A stretch of 64,000 nt of DNA, from assembly GCA_023374025.1 (NCBI GenBank), contig SIJG01000108.1:158303-222302 (forward strand), read 5' to 3'. Shown here piece after piece: positions 31,592 through 43,184 of the stretch. Every line of letters begins with the position of its first letter. The first letter of the stretch is position 1. Origin of the DNA: Heterodera schachtii (Eukaryota > Nematoda > Chromadorea > Rhabditida > Heteroderidae). The notes beneath the pieces were generated by a model. The model was given only the letters and a program-made list of their open reading frames with translations. It did not search any database and had not been told where the DNA came from. Position numbers and translations under genes: made by a program.

Positions 31592-32779
31592 TTTTTTTTT
31601 TAAAAAAGGCCTAAAAATTGCTGGATTATGGGGAGGAGATTCGGAGTTTCGAAACCAATGTTAGACCGTGTTAAAATTCCAAAAAATTTAAATCCTTGAC
31701 TTTTTATCCACATTTGGTTGTTCGGGATTTACCAAAATTTGTGTCGGAAACAGAAACTGCGAAAAAACCGGGAATGTTTTCAGGGCTGTTTGAAACCAAA
31801 AAAAGGGAGCAAAAACATAGGACAAAACTCAATAAAAAATACCAAAATTTCGAAGAAGGGCCACACAAAACTTTTTGAGCAAAAAATAAAAAACAAAAAA
31901 ACTCGACAAAAATTGTCTGTTGATGGTTAAAGCAAACCTGGTTCATGTTACGACACTGGTCAATCGGGTTCTTGTAGTCCGTTTTCAGCTCGTCGATGCA
32001 AATCACCTAAAAGCACCAAAATTTCAAAAAAAAAATTTTAAAAATGGTTGTTTGGCATTTTGACAGTGAGTTGTTCCCCCAATTTCGACCCACCGCCCTA
32101 AACCCTGACATAAATTCGAAGAAAAATTTTGAAAATTGCAATGTTTTCCCATTATCTGTTGATTATTTGCTGTGGATAATTGTGCCTTTATAGCCGTGTG
32201 AACCCAAAAGGCATGGGAAAACGCTGTGTTTTCCGCTTCTTAAACATGGGGATGGCGGAAAACCCGTACCGCATTTATATTTTAAAATTTAGGTTTTTTT
32301 TTTGTATTCCTAGTTAAAAAACGAATATTTTTTGATGCATTACCAAAATTAAGTGTCTGTCTGTTTTCAATCACTTGATTAATGCGGATTTATATGCTAT
32401 CTCAGATTGAGGAAAGCTTAAATTTTGAAGCCAATTTTGGGTTATAGGCGAAAATATTGGGAAACAGCGTGGCATAAGCTATCAAATTGCCTTTATTAAT
32501 GAGATTTTTAGGCTATTTTTCAGTTTTGGGGGAACATTTGTTGAGAAAAATTTAAAAAATTTCTTAGTTATGAGTAAAAAAAAAAGTGCGAAAAAGCAAT
32601 TTTTGAAGCTTTTGCCGTGTTTTTTTAATAATTTAACAAAATTTTGCTTTTTTTAATGCTTATAGGGAACAGTTAGGACAAAATGATGGTCTTTTTACCG
32701 TATAAATGGCAAAAAATACGCAAAAGGCGACGGCGATCAGTGCAAACAAATAGCAGAAAGCGGCAAATGTAAATGCCAT
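28885..32779 (-). CDS. cni-1: Cornichon (CNIH) cargo receptor, six exons, intact
   Basis: ER-to-Golgi cargo receptor of COPII vesicles, also an AMPA-receptor auxiliary protein in animals. Exons: 32779-32699 (MAFTFAAFCYLFALIAVAFC), 32006-31938 (VICIDELKTDYKNPIDQC), 31028-30916 (LILPEYSIHSSIFFFFLL, then NLPLLIYHVM), 29859-29803 (YLNRPVMRMPGIYDPTTI), 29742-29656 (NHDQLQLVNREGWAKLAFYL) and 28912-28885 (MIYTMVTT, stop). All junctions keep phase (0, 0, 2, 2, 2). The joined length is 144 residues, the usual cornichon length. The hallmark DELK.DYKNPIDQC, PEY, YDPTTIMN, and EGW.KLAFYL..F..YLYGMIY blocks are all present. Introns are 692, 909, 1056, 60 and 743 nt. Intron 2 carries a 60-A run and intron 3 a foldback element. 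Symbol by homology with the C. elegans gene. Confidence 0.95.
30045..30506. mobile_element. ~460-bp foldback MITE in cornichon intron 3
   Basis: The left end ggtaatagtgaagccggtgc and the right end gcaccagcttcactattacc are inverted. The arms continue inward with gattcgtgatc-like and cgaactcgggtccgg phrases (30130-30200 and 30340-30430). Possible imperfect duplications are aaattttg and aatttttg. Confidence 0.85.
31530..31589 (+). repeat. 60-bp poly-A run in cornichon intron 2
   Basis: Uninterrupted A run followed by T10. It could be a retroposon tail or a length-unstable assembly tract. Confidence 0.9.
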
Positions 32780-33734
32780 TTTGTTGGGTGCGAAGCGTAC
32801 TCAAAATACCTAAAGCAAAATCAAAAAAAAATTCTTGTTTAAAATGAATTATAATCAATCGAACACAAAAATTTTATTATGCAAACAAATAAAGATAAGG
32901 AAGGAATTCCTACAAAAATAATAAAATTAACAATTCAAAAAACAAAAACATAACGCCATAAATTAGTCAAAAAAACTCAGTGAGCAACATTTTGGGGCGT
33001 GGCTGGTAAATTCGACACTGAATATTTTCGACACTAAGTAATTTCGACACTTTTTAAAAGGTATGGTTGGTATAACTATGAGTAGGGTTGTAAATTATGC
33101 TTGTATTCTGAAAATGGTTCATGATTTAAGAAGTTAAAATTGTTTTAATATATAAAAAAAGTAGTGCAAAGGTGGTGTCTGCAAAAAATTTTCACCGAGT
33201 TCAAAAAATCTAGAAAAATTTCTTAGCATTTGTAGTGTTCCGATACGTAATCTCTGCAAAATTTGGTGATCTTGCGATCAGTCTAAAATTATTGGTAATC
33301 AAAACAACAAAAATAATTTTTCAAAATTAAAGATAATGTAAATTGATAAAAATCATTCGGTCTAACCACATTTATCTTCTGAACAGCTCAAAGTCTCAAA
33401 TTTCGTTTCATTTTTCATAATATTCGGTCATTGAAACAAAAAAATCATTAATTATTTGAATTTTGCTTTAAAATTTTTATGGAATGAAAGCAAAAGTAAA
33501 GTTTTTTTTATTTTCAAGGATAAGTTGAAATCCAGGTCCTAATCCCGGCAAGGCCAGATCCTCTTTTTCCCAGTCACGCTCAATTCTAATTTTTGCAATG
33601 CTGTGTAAATGTAAAAAATGTTTGAAAAACTAAATTAAATTTAATTATTTTGCGATAAGTAAAAGTAGAATTTTATTATATAATGAAGCTGTTATTTATT
33701 TATATTTATTATTAATATTATTATATTATTATTA
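32780..33734. other. Intergenic, 5' of cornichon
   Basis: 32998-33058 carries three copies of (t)ttcgacactaagta-type repeats after gtggctggtaaattcgacac. They rhyme with the terminal repeats of the MULE at 16681 but have a different core word. This looks like a single transposon end. The remainder is AT-rich. Confidence 0.5.
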
Positions 33735-33770
33735 ATTGCGACCAATCAGTAAAGAGAGAAATTATTGAAT
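33735..33770 (+). promoter_or_regulatory. Upstream block shared with the 5.7-kb gene
   Basis: Begins attgcgaccaatcagtaaag and is about 92 percent identical by eye over 36 bp to 5551-5586. Confidence 0.5.
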
Positions 33771-34011
33771 ATATATAAATTTATTGAATATAATAAGCCT
33801 GTCAATAATTTAAAAAATATTCATTTCGATCAATCTCTCTTTACAATTTAATGAATATAATAATCCAGTCAATATTTTACCATAAAATATAAATGATATG
33901 AGAAAAAAAATAATTCTTTTTTGAGAAATATTTTATATCATTCTTATTTCTTTCTTTCATATCGAATAAATATAAACCTTAATTTTTAGAAAAAGAAAAA
34001 TTGAGCCAACA

Positions 34012-34700
34012 ATGAAACTGCCCATGTTATTCATTGTAATTGTATTTTTATTTATTCAAATTGAAATTGGAGCGGAAAACAAAAAATTGGAACAAAAAAC
34101 ATTTAAAGAAATATTTGGAGAAAAATGGGAAGAAAAGGAACAAAATAAGCAAAATGAAAATGATCAGAAAAAGCAAGAAATTATTCAAAAATTCAATAGA
34201 ATAAAAGCGAAAATTAAGCAAAAGGGCCGAAAATATTCAACAAATGAATGGATTAAAATTGAATTGAAAATTACAAAAAAATTGGGCACAAATCGCAAAT
34301 ATATTTATCAATGGATTAAAGCATTAGGATTATACAAAGGCCACAACAAATCAAAAACGGATGAACAAAAAATTGAATTTGTTCAAAAATTTAACGCAAT
34401 GAAAAATGAATATAAACAAAACGGAAGAAAATATTCAAAAAAGAATGGCAACAAAATAAAGTAAAAATTTGTAAGAAAATTGGAATTAGCCAAAGTGTAA
34501 TTGATCAATGGAAGAAAGGATTTGGAATAAGTGAAAGAAAACCTGAAAAAGAAAAATTGGAAAAAATGAAAATTTATTGGCAAATGAAAGGAGAAAATCC
34601 AAAAATGAGTGACGAGAAAATTTCAAAAATATTGAAAATTAATCGACTGAACATTATCAGATGGAAGAAACAATTTGGAGAAGAATTAAATGAGGATTAA
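34012..34700 (+). pseudogene. Secreted helix-turn-helix-repeat protein, paralogue with one-base frameshift
   Basis: Signal peptide MKLPMLFIVIVFLFIQIEIG, then the same repeat layout as the gene at 5720 (KGRKYSTNEWIKIELKITKK, IYQWIKALGLY). In the A run at 34437-34442 one base is missing relative to the paralogue, and the frame ends at 34464. In the next frame homology continues without further damage (ICKKIGISQSVIDQWKKGFG, SDEKISKILKINRLNIIRW) to the matching GEELNED stop at 34700. The single lesion in a homopolymer makes sequence error as likely as decay. Confidence 0.75.
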
Positions 34701-35704
34701 AAAGAAAGAGACAAAATTTGGTTCTATTGTTCGCTTTTTTTACGATCATAACTATGGTTCGAAGTTTTATGATTTTGCATATTTTTTCTGCGCATAGCCT
34801 ATGAAGAAAGAGGCTCAAAAATAGCATTTCTGCGTTAAAATTTTTTGATTTGGTGAAGGTTTTAGTCCATATAAATCCATATTTTGAGGGATTTCGGGAA
34901 TAAATCTATATTTTGCCATTTTTGCCTTTTTAGTCCATATAATTTTCAACCCTAACTATGAGTAAAATGTCAAACCCAGTGTCAGTGTTAGACAAAATAA
35001 TTGATAATGCCAAATAGCGATATGTTGGGGCGCTAATTCAAAAAATATACTGATCAGTGATCACTGCCTTTTTTGCATTGGTTTTCTGACCATCCATAAC
35101 TCTCACAAAGGAAGGTCCCCAGGTGTCCGTGGGATTTCTGAATGAAATTTTGTGGATGGATAGAGCACCCATGGGTTCTTAAGAAAAGAGATTTTATTTT
35201 TTGCGGAATGAGCCCGAGTGCCGAGTTATGCCGTGCCAGAGTCTTTTAGTGAATAAATAAATAAATATTTATTTGCACTTTTTCCAAGTGTCCAATGGTG
35301 CACCTGTAGTGCGCTAGTCCTAGTTTCTTAAGCCCATAGGTTCGCATCTCTTACGTGCAAATTCATTTTTTAATTTTTATTTTTGCCTTTTTATGCAAAA
35401 GGAAATTATTAAACATATTTTTTTTTGAACAAATTTTTTTTACTATTTAAACACATAAGAAATTCAATAAAAATATTAGATAAAATTATATATCTTTAAC
35501 AGAACGGTATGTATCTTTACAATTAAATTATTGCGTCTTTATCTTTAATGATTTTTAGCAAATATTTATAAAATATTAAAAATGTTTAATCAGTTTTCAT
35601 CGACATCAGTTTCTTCATCAACTAACTCATTTCCACACGAAGTGAAGTCCTTCCACAAAACTCTGCATCACAACCTGCTGGCTTCTTTTTCGAGGACCCT
35701 GGGA
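34701..35704. other. Intergenic
   Basis: 34790-34960 has a tagtccatataaatccatat repeat. 35040-35060 has gatcagtgatcac. 35582-35700 could be a short minus-strand coding piece that continues past the hAT-like insertion (see next entry). Confidence 0.4.
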
Positions 35705-36251
35705 CAAGGGCGTAGGCAGGGCGGAGGGGGGGGGGGGGCTGAGGGGGCTAAAGCCCCCCCCCCCCTCCCCGAAACCCAAAAAATTAAAAATTTTCAGTAA
35801 ATTTTTCTGAAATTCAAGTAATTTTGTTAACAAAATTGCATTAAAATACCAAAAAACAAATTTTTCCGGCGGCGCCTATCGGCACCGCTGGACCCCCATT
35901 TTACCAATTTTTGAAAAATGGAGACCAAAATGGCAAAAATAGTAATTTTTTGGCGAAAAACGACGAAAAATTTTGTAAAATATACCCATAATTCGGGATT
36001 TCAAAAAACGAAATAACACCACTAAAAACCGACTTAAAACGAAAAATACATCCCTAAAATCGAATTTTTGACTTAAGCCCCCCCCCCGTAGCCAAGAATC
36101 TGGCTACACCCTTGCCCTGGGAGTAGTTAGGACATAATTGTAAGCCTGGATCCCTGGTTTTCTTAATGACAACCCTCTGCATAGAAAGCTTCCAATTCAG
36201 ATCACTGCGCAAAGTCATTGAAATTCGGCAGCAGCGGCGACATTCAAACAT
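35590..36251 (-). pseudogene. Unidentified minus-strand coding fragment split by the MITE
   Basis: Before the MITE the minus strand reads RISMTLRSDLNWKLSMQRVV and DPGLQLCPNYSQG. After it, in an adjoining frame, it reads PRKRSQQVVMQSFVEGLHF. Removing the MITE and one duplication joins them in frame. I do not recognise the protein. It may itself be a transposon remnant. Confidence 0.3.
35705..36114. mobile_element. hAT-like MITE (410 bp), 8-bp target duplication
   Basis: Ends caagggcgtag and (inverted) ctacacccttg. Flanked by ccctggga at 35697-35704 and 36115-36122. 8-bp duplications and a CA(a/g)GG..GTAG terminus are typical of hAT non-autonomous elements. Long G and C runs lie inside both ends. 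Confidence 0.9.
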
Positions 36252-36720
36252 AAACTCAATAAAAATTTTTTACTAAATTATCAAGAATTAAGGTCAAAAA
36301 AGACTAGAATGGGAGGAGCTCAATAATTTTTCTCAAATATTGCAATGTTCAAATCATCAGATAAAAACCAGACTACAAAAAATTTAAGAATAGAACTAAA
36401 ATGGCGAAATATAGCTTAAAAATTGAAAAAAAATATTATCACGACGCATTTCCCCTAAAATATCATGATGTTTTTTGTGTTCGAATGAAATGATGAAATT
36501 GGCAACATTTTAGACGTAGTATCTTATCATACGAATGTTTTAGATTAAAAAAGTGCCCAAATCGATTAAAATTATTAAGAAATTTTCACCAAGTTATAAT
36601 CAAACTGATGTTTATTGAAATAAATTACCAAATTGATTATTTTTTCTATTAAGTTAAATATTTATCATCATATCCCTATAAAATCCTGATAATAATTATT
36701 TTTTATCTTTTATAGAAAAA
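36123..36720. other. Intergenic, AT-rich 5' flank
   Basis: No repeats or RNA genes recognised. 36690-36720 is the immediate leader of the next gene. Confidence 0.4.
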
Positions 36721-38560
36721 ATGTTTTATCCTGTTTTTTCTAATTCTTTTACCATTATTTGCCTCTTCCTTTTCCAGTTTTTCTTTTTCAAATGCAAATC
36801 TTTCGGTGAGTTTCACTTTCAAAAAATTGTTTAATTTTAATTTATTTTTCATTAGGTTGACAGTAGAGTTAAGCGGGACCGGGACCTGAACACGGACAAC
36901 TGAGTACAACTGAGTACCGAAGTCCCGGTTTTGACCGGGACCGGGACTAGTCCCGGTTTTTTCCCGGTTTTCCCAGTCAAAAATTCCCGGTTTTTCAGCC
37001 CGAATAGGTCCCGGTCCCGGGTTTGCCCAAAAGGTCCCGCTCAACTCAACTTGACAGAGAAGACAAATCATTTATCGCTTTTGTGAAAGGCCAACAAAAA
37101 ATTCGAATTAGTGAATATACAACGCAAAAATATGAGGCATACCTTGGCATTATACATTTTTTGAGAAAGAATTGGCAATGCGATAAAATAAACAAAGATT
37201 TTGAAGAAAAATGTCAAGAATACTGAAAATGCTTGTACATTTTGTACGAATATTTGTTCAGAGAATACGTCGGAATTCCCGCTGTTAAGCCAAAATTTGC
37301 ACTTGAAAACGCTGAAATGGAAATTTATGGGTCACTAATTAATGTTTTGTATTGCCTGACAAGAATCTCAGACACTTATTTTGTAAAAAAGCTTGAGTTC
37401 AGAAACAAGCGAGGGCCAAAACCATATTACTCTGTTTTATTTTCACCAAAATTATTGAATATGGAAAGAATAAATAAATCGGAAAATGAACCAAAAATTC
37501 CAATTGGTGAAATGATTTTGCAATTGGCCATTGACACAGCCAATGAATGCCAAACAGATCAAAGTTTAGACGGAATAATCCGACAAAATTTTGATCGAAA
37601 GTTGGACGAAATGCTTAAAAAAGCGGTAAAAAGAGCACAAGAAGAGAGAAGACCAGTAGTAACATTGGATCCTTTTGAAACGCATATGGTAATTAAAAGG
37701 TCAAAATTTGATGACTCATCATTTTGGGTGAGCATTCGAATTCAATATAATTATAAATTTATTTTTTAATTATGACAGTTTAGCCTTATGATGCTGAAAT
37801 TCTTGAATTTTTTAAAAAACTGACAACAAATATTAGGGAAATTAATGAGCAAGAAAAAATGGAAGGATTGGAACAGCAAAGGAAAGAGTTCCGGAATCAA
37901 AAATCTGAAGCCCATTTTGGCCTTTTGTATTTGATGAGAAAGCATTGGCACTGTGAAAAGATTGAGACGGAAGAAAATGGGAAAAAGTGCCAAAATTATC
38001 AAACAAATTTGCATATAATCTATGAATATTTCTTCCGATTGTATGCTGAAGGTGATTTTTTTGTAATAAATATTTTTAAATATTGTTATTTTTTTTATTA
38101 AGTTAAATGCCCCGAAATTGCCGAACAATTGTCGGCGGTGAAGCCAATATTTCAACATGAATATAGTGGTAATGATCTAAAACCATGTCCTGATTTACTT
38201 GATGCTATCAGTCATTTAAATGATATCTCAAAATGTTTTTGGAAAAAAGGTGAAGAGGAATTGAGTAATTACAATTTGGAGATGATTTTACTAAATGAGG
38301 AGGAAATTAATTATAAAGAGGAGGAAAATTTGGAAAACTCACCGAGTAAAAACAAAAATAAAAAACAGAAAACCCTTGAAAATATAGTTCGCGCAGAATT
38401 TGATGAGAAAATGGCAAAAATGTGCCAACAAACAAAAGAAAAAGCAGCGGAAGAAAAAGCAAAAGTGGTAACAGAAGATAATTCTGATGAGACAAAACTC
38501 GCAATGAAAAACAATTATAACGATAAATTCGGTGTATTCGAAGCGTCGCCATTTTCATAA
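36721..38560 (+). pseudogene. Secreted-type protein with two related halves; three lesions
   Basis: Exon 1 (to ~36805) encodes a hydrophobic leader (LFFLILLPLFASSFSSFS), but the ATG at 36721 is one base out of frame with it. Exon 2, 36856-37727, is interrupted by a MITE (36864-37050) and has a TGA at 37224. Exon 3 is 37784-38051 and exon 4 is 38103-38560. Phases agree at each junction. Half 1 (YLGIIHFLRKNWQCDKI, YILYEYLFREYV, AVKPKF, LINVLYCLTRISDTYF) and half 2 (HFGLLYLMRKHWHCEKI, HIIYEYFFRLYAE, AVKPIF, LLDAISHLNDISKCF) are clear internal duplicates. Each ends in a Lys/Glu-rich coiled-coil-like segment. No known family recognised. The three lesions suggest a decaying gene. If the MITE were removed as an intron-like unit, two would remain. 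Confidence 0.6.
36864..37050. mobile_element. 187-bp MITE inside exon 2 of the 36.7-kb gene
   Basis: Flanking duplication ttgacag at 36857-36863 and 37051-37057. Ends tagagttaagcgggacc and (inverted) ggtcccgctcaactcaac. Interior is rich in cccggtttt and gaccgggacc. Excision would restore the VDREDKSF reading. Confidence 0.85.
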
Positions 38561-39251
38561 AAGAAAATTTGGCTTTCTGATTATTTCCCATTCTTCCTAT
38601 TTATTTTCGTAGAGAATGCTTGTGTTTTCCTATTTCCTAGCTTCTTTTTATTTTCTCATTTTTCTTTCACTGTTTTTTCTAAAATTCTTTTTATATTTTA
38701 GTTGAATAAATTTTGAAAATATTTATATTTTTACAAGAGCTTTTAGGTCCATAGAAGAAGGAAAAATTTTATGAATAAATTCTAAAATTCTAGAATAGAG
38801 TAAATCTTCAAAACCTTTATAAATTTCAAGACAAATTTTAAGGACATTGTGTTTTTGGCGTCTTTATGTTATTGCCAACGAATCCAACATATATTTTTCA
38901 ATGAACCGAAATGGAAACAAAAAAGATTCTTTGAGCTTCTTTCTGCAGTAGATATAAGCAACAAAAAAATATACTAATTATTTCGATTACGTAAAATTTT
39001 CAAAATAAGAACATCAAGACCAAAAAAAGGTTTTAAGGTCAAAAATAAGAACATTTTGCAAAATTGCTTAAAATCAATTATTTTTACAATTTATTCGATC
39101 AAAAATATATCAAATATTATATTTTTCCTATCCCAAATTTTGGGGAGGAAATAAGCAAATCGTACGATTCAGAGCAATCGGGATCAAAAAAAAAACCAAC
39201 TTTTTAACAATTTTTTGCGGCCCATTTATGCAGAGCGGGGGAGGGGGGCGC
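38561..39251. other. Intergenic
   Basis: AT-rich, no open frame. A G-rich run (gcgggggaggggggcgcg) at 39235 leads into the next element. Confidence 0.4.
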
Positions 39252-39705
39252 GTGGCCGGATATTTGGACAGTGGACATCACGACATTGAGTGAATTTTTT
39301 TTACTATTATAAATGGCTTTAGCAATGACAAAAATATTTTCTTAGGCCATTTGGCAATTGTTCCAATCCGATTAGTCAATTTATAAACGCCCTGCTCATT
39401 AAGAAACAGCATAATGTGTATCTTCTTGTTTATTTTAAAACATATATAATTTATCTTGGTTTTAGAAGTAATCAATTACCTATTTTAGTGCATGATCAGA
39501 CAAAAGAAAATTCAATTTTACCTAAATATTTTTAAAATATTTTTGTCATTGCTAAAGCCATTTATAATAGTAAAAAAATTCACTCACTGTCGTAATGTCT
39601 ACTGTCCAATTGTCAGGTTCTGTCCAAATGACTTCACTGTCCAAATGTCCACTGTCGAAATGTCCACTGTCCAGATGTCCATTGTCCAAATGTCCGGGAG
39701 CCGGG
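39252..39705. mobile_element. Foldback element with tgtccaaa subterminal repeats
   Basis: The left end ggccggatatttggacagtg and the right region of repeated (c)actgtccaaatgtcc end at gtccgggagcc. Inner arms match in inverted orientation: attataaatggctttagcaa at ~39305 and ttgctaaagccatttataat at ~39549. Non-autonomous relative in style to the MULE at 16681. Confidence 0.8.
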
Positions 39706-40423
39706 GGGCGTTGGCTCGTCGCGGAGAAAATTTTTTGAGTGCAATTTGCTATCGGATTTTCACTAAAAAGGAAAAATATGTAATTTTTAATGCGATTTGT
39801 AACAGACTTTTGTCAAAAAAATGACCAACTTTTGCGCAAATCTAATGTTTCATGATAAAATAGTGATATCATGCCAGAAAATTTCAAAATTATGAGTGAG
39901 TGTGTATTTAAGAATCAGGGGAGGGTGTTTTTATTTTATACTTTAAAGAATATTTTAGAAAATGCAATCGTCGGTCGGGTCGGACATTTTTTCCACATCC
40001 AATTGGTAGTGATGCTCGAGACAAAAAATTTCCCGAGACACGAGACCGAGACTCGACCCCGAGACCGAGACCGAAAACCCCGAGACCGAGACCCAAAAAA
40101 CCCGAGACTCGAGACTTTTTTCAAAAAATTTTCCTAATCGCTTAAAAACCGTTTAAAATTTTTTTTTTCACTCTTAACTAATTTTTGTTTTTATTTTTAT
40201 TTTGATTCAATTTGGTACAATATTTATCATTTCAAAAACGCACAAAACAAAAAATTCGTTATTTTTTTCGCGGTTTTTGAATCAATTTAAAAAAATAAAG
40301 GGTATTTTGGAGCTCCGGCGGTGCCGATAGGCGCCGCCGTGGAAAAATTTTAAAATTTGGATGCAATTTTTTAACAGATTTTGTCTAAAAATGTCCTACT
40401 TTTTGCGACTTGGAGCTAATTTT
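39706..40423. other. Intergenic with gagacccgagac-type microsatellite
   Basis: 40010-40115 is a degenerate (cgagac)n tract. 39720-39850 and 40310-40420 carry a dispersed repeat with ggcgccgc(c/g) words also seen at 35870 and 43000. No gene. Confidence 0.5.
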
Positions 40424-42266
40424 TTTATTTGAACAAGAAAAATTTTCCATTTAACACAATTTTTCAAACCAATTTTTATGAATCAATATATCGTTTTGAA
40501 TCAAATTTATCGAAATAATGTAAAAATGCAATTTCTGACCGGCGCTTCGCGCCCGTTTTTGGATTTTGTTCGGCGTGGACGGGCGCTTTAACCACGGGCA
40601 AATGGTAGAAGAGGTACAAACACGGGTGGAAGAGGTACAACCACGGGGGAAGAGGTATAATCACGGATAGAAGAAGTACAACAGTGATTAGAAGAGGTAC
40701 ATCATGGATTAAAATTAATTACATAAGAAAAATTGCTTTATTAAAAAATAAGAGTAAAATTTGGATGGATTATAAATTTATAAAATTTTTAAATAAATTC
40801 CTCCTTTTATTAATTAAAAAGAAACTAAAGTTTCTAATAATTGAATATTTATTGAAATTGAAATGAAATATTTTTTTTTATAAATTAAAATTTAAAAAAA
40901 TACACGGAATTTTTAAATAATAAAAGCGGGGAATATTTTGGTTTTAAATTAATTATTATTGCATCCGTTTTTAAATTTATTTTGGTTAAAAATATAAAAT
41001 AATTTTCTTATGTTTTTATTTCATTGTTTCAACAAAAATAATTTACTTTAAAATTAAATAAATACAACAAAAGTTAAATTAATTTAAAGCATTGGAAATA
41101 ATGTAAAAATGTATAGAAAAATAATGTACAGCGTCCGGATCCGATTTTTTGGTGAAAAATTTTTACACCCAAAAACCATGTGCACCCCCCTTTTGTCCCG
41201 AATCCAAAAATCACTTTTATTTTTATAACAATTCTCAAAAACGTGATAAAAATGTAAAATAAAATTTATTATAGAGCAAAAATTGCGGAATTTTGTAGTA
41301 TTTTAATTGTCCAGAATTTCTGGATAGAAATTCAATCTTGCGGGTTCAGTCTCGCATGTCCGCATTTTTAAAAAATTTTTAATTTGACCTTTTTAGGAAT
41401 GTCATTGGGCTAAAATTGAATTTTCCTGTTTCATCAATGGCAACATTAAAATTTTTTCTTTTAAAATTAAAATATTTCTAAAAATAATTGAATAAATACC
41501 ATTCATCAAAAAGCCAAAAATTTAAATTTACAAAATCACAAAATAAAAAGATATGGCGCGCGGCGCTAGAAGAATGGCCAGAAAAGGTCATTTTTTGAAA
41601 TTTTTTGGCCCTACTTTTATTTATATTCTAGTAAAATTTTTGAGATTTTGCCGGGCTAATAGAGCTTTTTTGTGCATTACTGTATATTCAAGAATCGGAT
41701 AGGCATTTCTGAAGTAGCACAAAAAAACTCGGAAATTCGTTTAGCTAAAATTGAATTTTCTTTTAATCAATGGCAACATAAAAAAAAGTTATGACTAGCA
41801 TGAGTTTGGAATTTTTTGTTAATTTTTAAAAATTAACAATGTAACAAATTTATATAGTTTTGTTGCTTCATAAAATTATTAAGATAATTTTGTAGAAATT
41901 AAAAAAGCACTACGTATTTTTAATAATTAATTTTCACTGTAAGTGGCTAAAAACTTGAACCTTTTTCCCAAATTTCCATTTGCCAATCGGAAAAAAAATT
42001 CGCATCGATTTCTTAACAGGTAAATTGTACAATTATTTTTTAGTAAAATTTATTTTTATTTTTAAGGAATGCTTCTAAATTATATAAGTTTGGATGAAAT
42101 AAAGTTAATCGTCGCCCTGTAAAAGAAAAAATATTTTTCTATTTTTTATTATTTTTAGAAATATTTTAATTTTAAAAGAAAAAATTTTAATGTTGCCATT
42201 GATGAAACAGGAAAATTCAATTTTAGCCCAATGATTTTCCTAATTTTTTTTTGTTGCACACCAGAA
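40424..42266 (+). repeat. 1.84-kb inverted repeat, left arm
   Basis: Nearly identical to the reverse complement of 47942-49787. The outer end (tatttgaacaagaaaaattt) is followed by atgaatcaatatatcgtttt, which resembles the 3' flank of the KAYCTG gene (45183-45240). Thus the arm begins in DNA from that gene family's 3' end. The inner part 41397-42240 is itself a foldback: 100-bp ends with cattgggctaaaattgaatt inverted. Confidence 0.95.
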
Positions 42267-43140
42267 ATGTCCATACCAATTCTGGAATATATATGACAAA
42301 AACTGATTTAAATTATCTGCGAGAAAAAAAGGTCAAATTAAAATTTAAAAAAAAAATGCGGAAATGCGAGACTGAACCCGCAAGATTGAATCTCTTGTGC
42401 CGCGCTTTAACTATTGCAATATTTACAAGACCATAACTGATGCTCTTTAATATTTGTTCTCCGCTTTTTCTCTTTTTATTTTGTTTAATTGTTACTTACT
42501 GCCTAGGAACTTAAAACATTATTTTTATTAATATAAGAGGCTAATAATCATTTAAGCCTAAATAGGCTAAGCATACCTAAAAACTTGGGCTAGGCTTTAG
42601 GCTCTAAAAAAAACCAAAAATAGGCACTAAAAAATGTAAAAAAGGCTCTAAATCCTCAAATTTAGGGATGTATAAAATGACAAATTTTATTCAAAAAAGT
42701 ATAAATTAACCTATCAGTTTACAGGGCAAACATTTCGGGGGAGGGGGGCGGGGGTTTGCGAACCGCAAACCTTTTTTGCGCTTCATCTAAAATTTTCATC
42801 AACTATTTACCAAAAATTTTTAACGTCTAAAAATATTTTTTTTAATTTTTCTGTCATAATTTTTTGTATACAAGACAATTATTTGAAACCAAACATGCTA
42901 ACACCACTAAAAACTTTTGGTGAACTGAAATAGAGCCAAAAATTTTACGGTACGCTTTTGAATTTATAGGAAACGTAATGGGTCAGGCGGTGCTGATAGG
43001 CGCCGCGGGACAAAATTTTTGAAATTTAGTTTTAATTGTTATCAGATCAGCAAAATTTTTTTATGAAAGTAAAAGTACAATCCTTAATTCTTTAGTCCCA
43101 TATTTACAGAGAATTTTGGGAATACCCGATGAAAGCATAT
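42267..43140. other. Spacer with tRNA-like remnant
   Basis: 42350-42425 on the minus strand contains gcgggttcagtctcgc preceded by ttaaagcgcggcacaag, a B-box-like and tRNA-like stretch. A shortened inverted copy is at 41336-41376. 42560-42660 has tagg/cctaaa repeat. 43010-43100 matches 50010-50070 inverted, the flank of the gene fragment there. Confidence 0.45.
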
Positions 43141-43184
43141 AAAAAACTATGAATTGATAGGCGAAATAATGAATATACAAATTT

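Noticed and set aside
37224..37226. TGA at 37224 (and at 26999) as a recoded selenocysteine or tryptophan codon
   Set aside because: No downstream SECIS-like hairpin was seen, and the aligned half has Gln at 37224. TGA also serves as a normal stop elsewhere (Lon copy 2). Simple mutation is enough.
40684..40866. 60-codon ORF present identically at 40684 (plus) and 49344 (minus), and a 62-codon one at 40476 and 49546
   Set aside because: Identity simply reflects the 1.84-kb inverted repeat. Composition is low-complexity Lys/Leu/Ile or repeat-like (PPWLYLFHPCLYLFYH), with no start context, splice or motif support.
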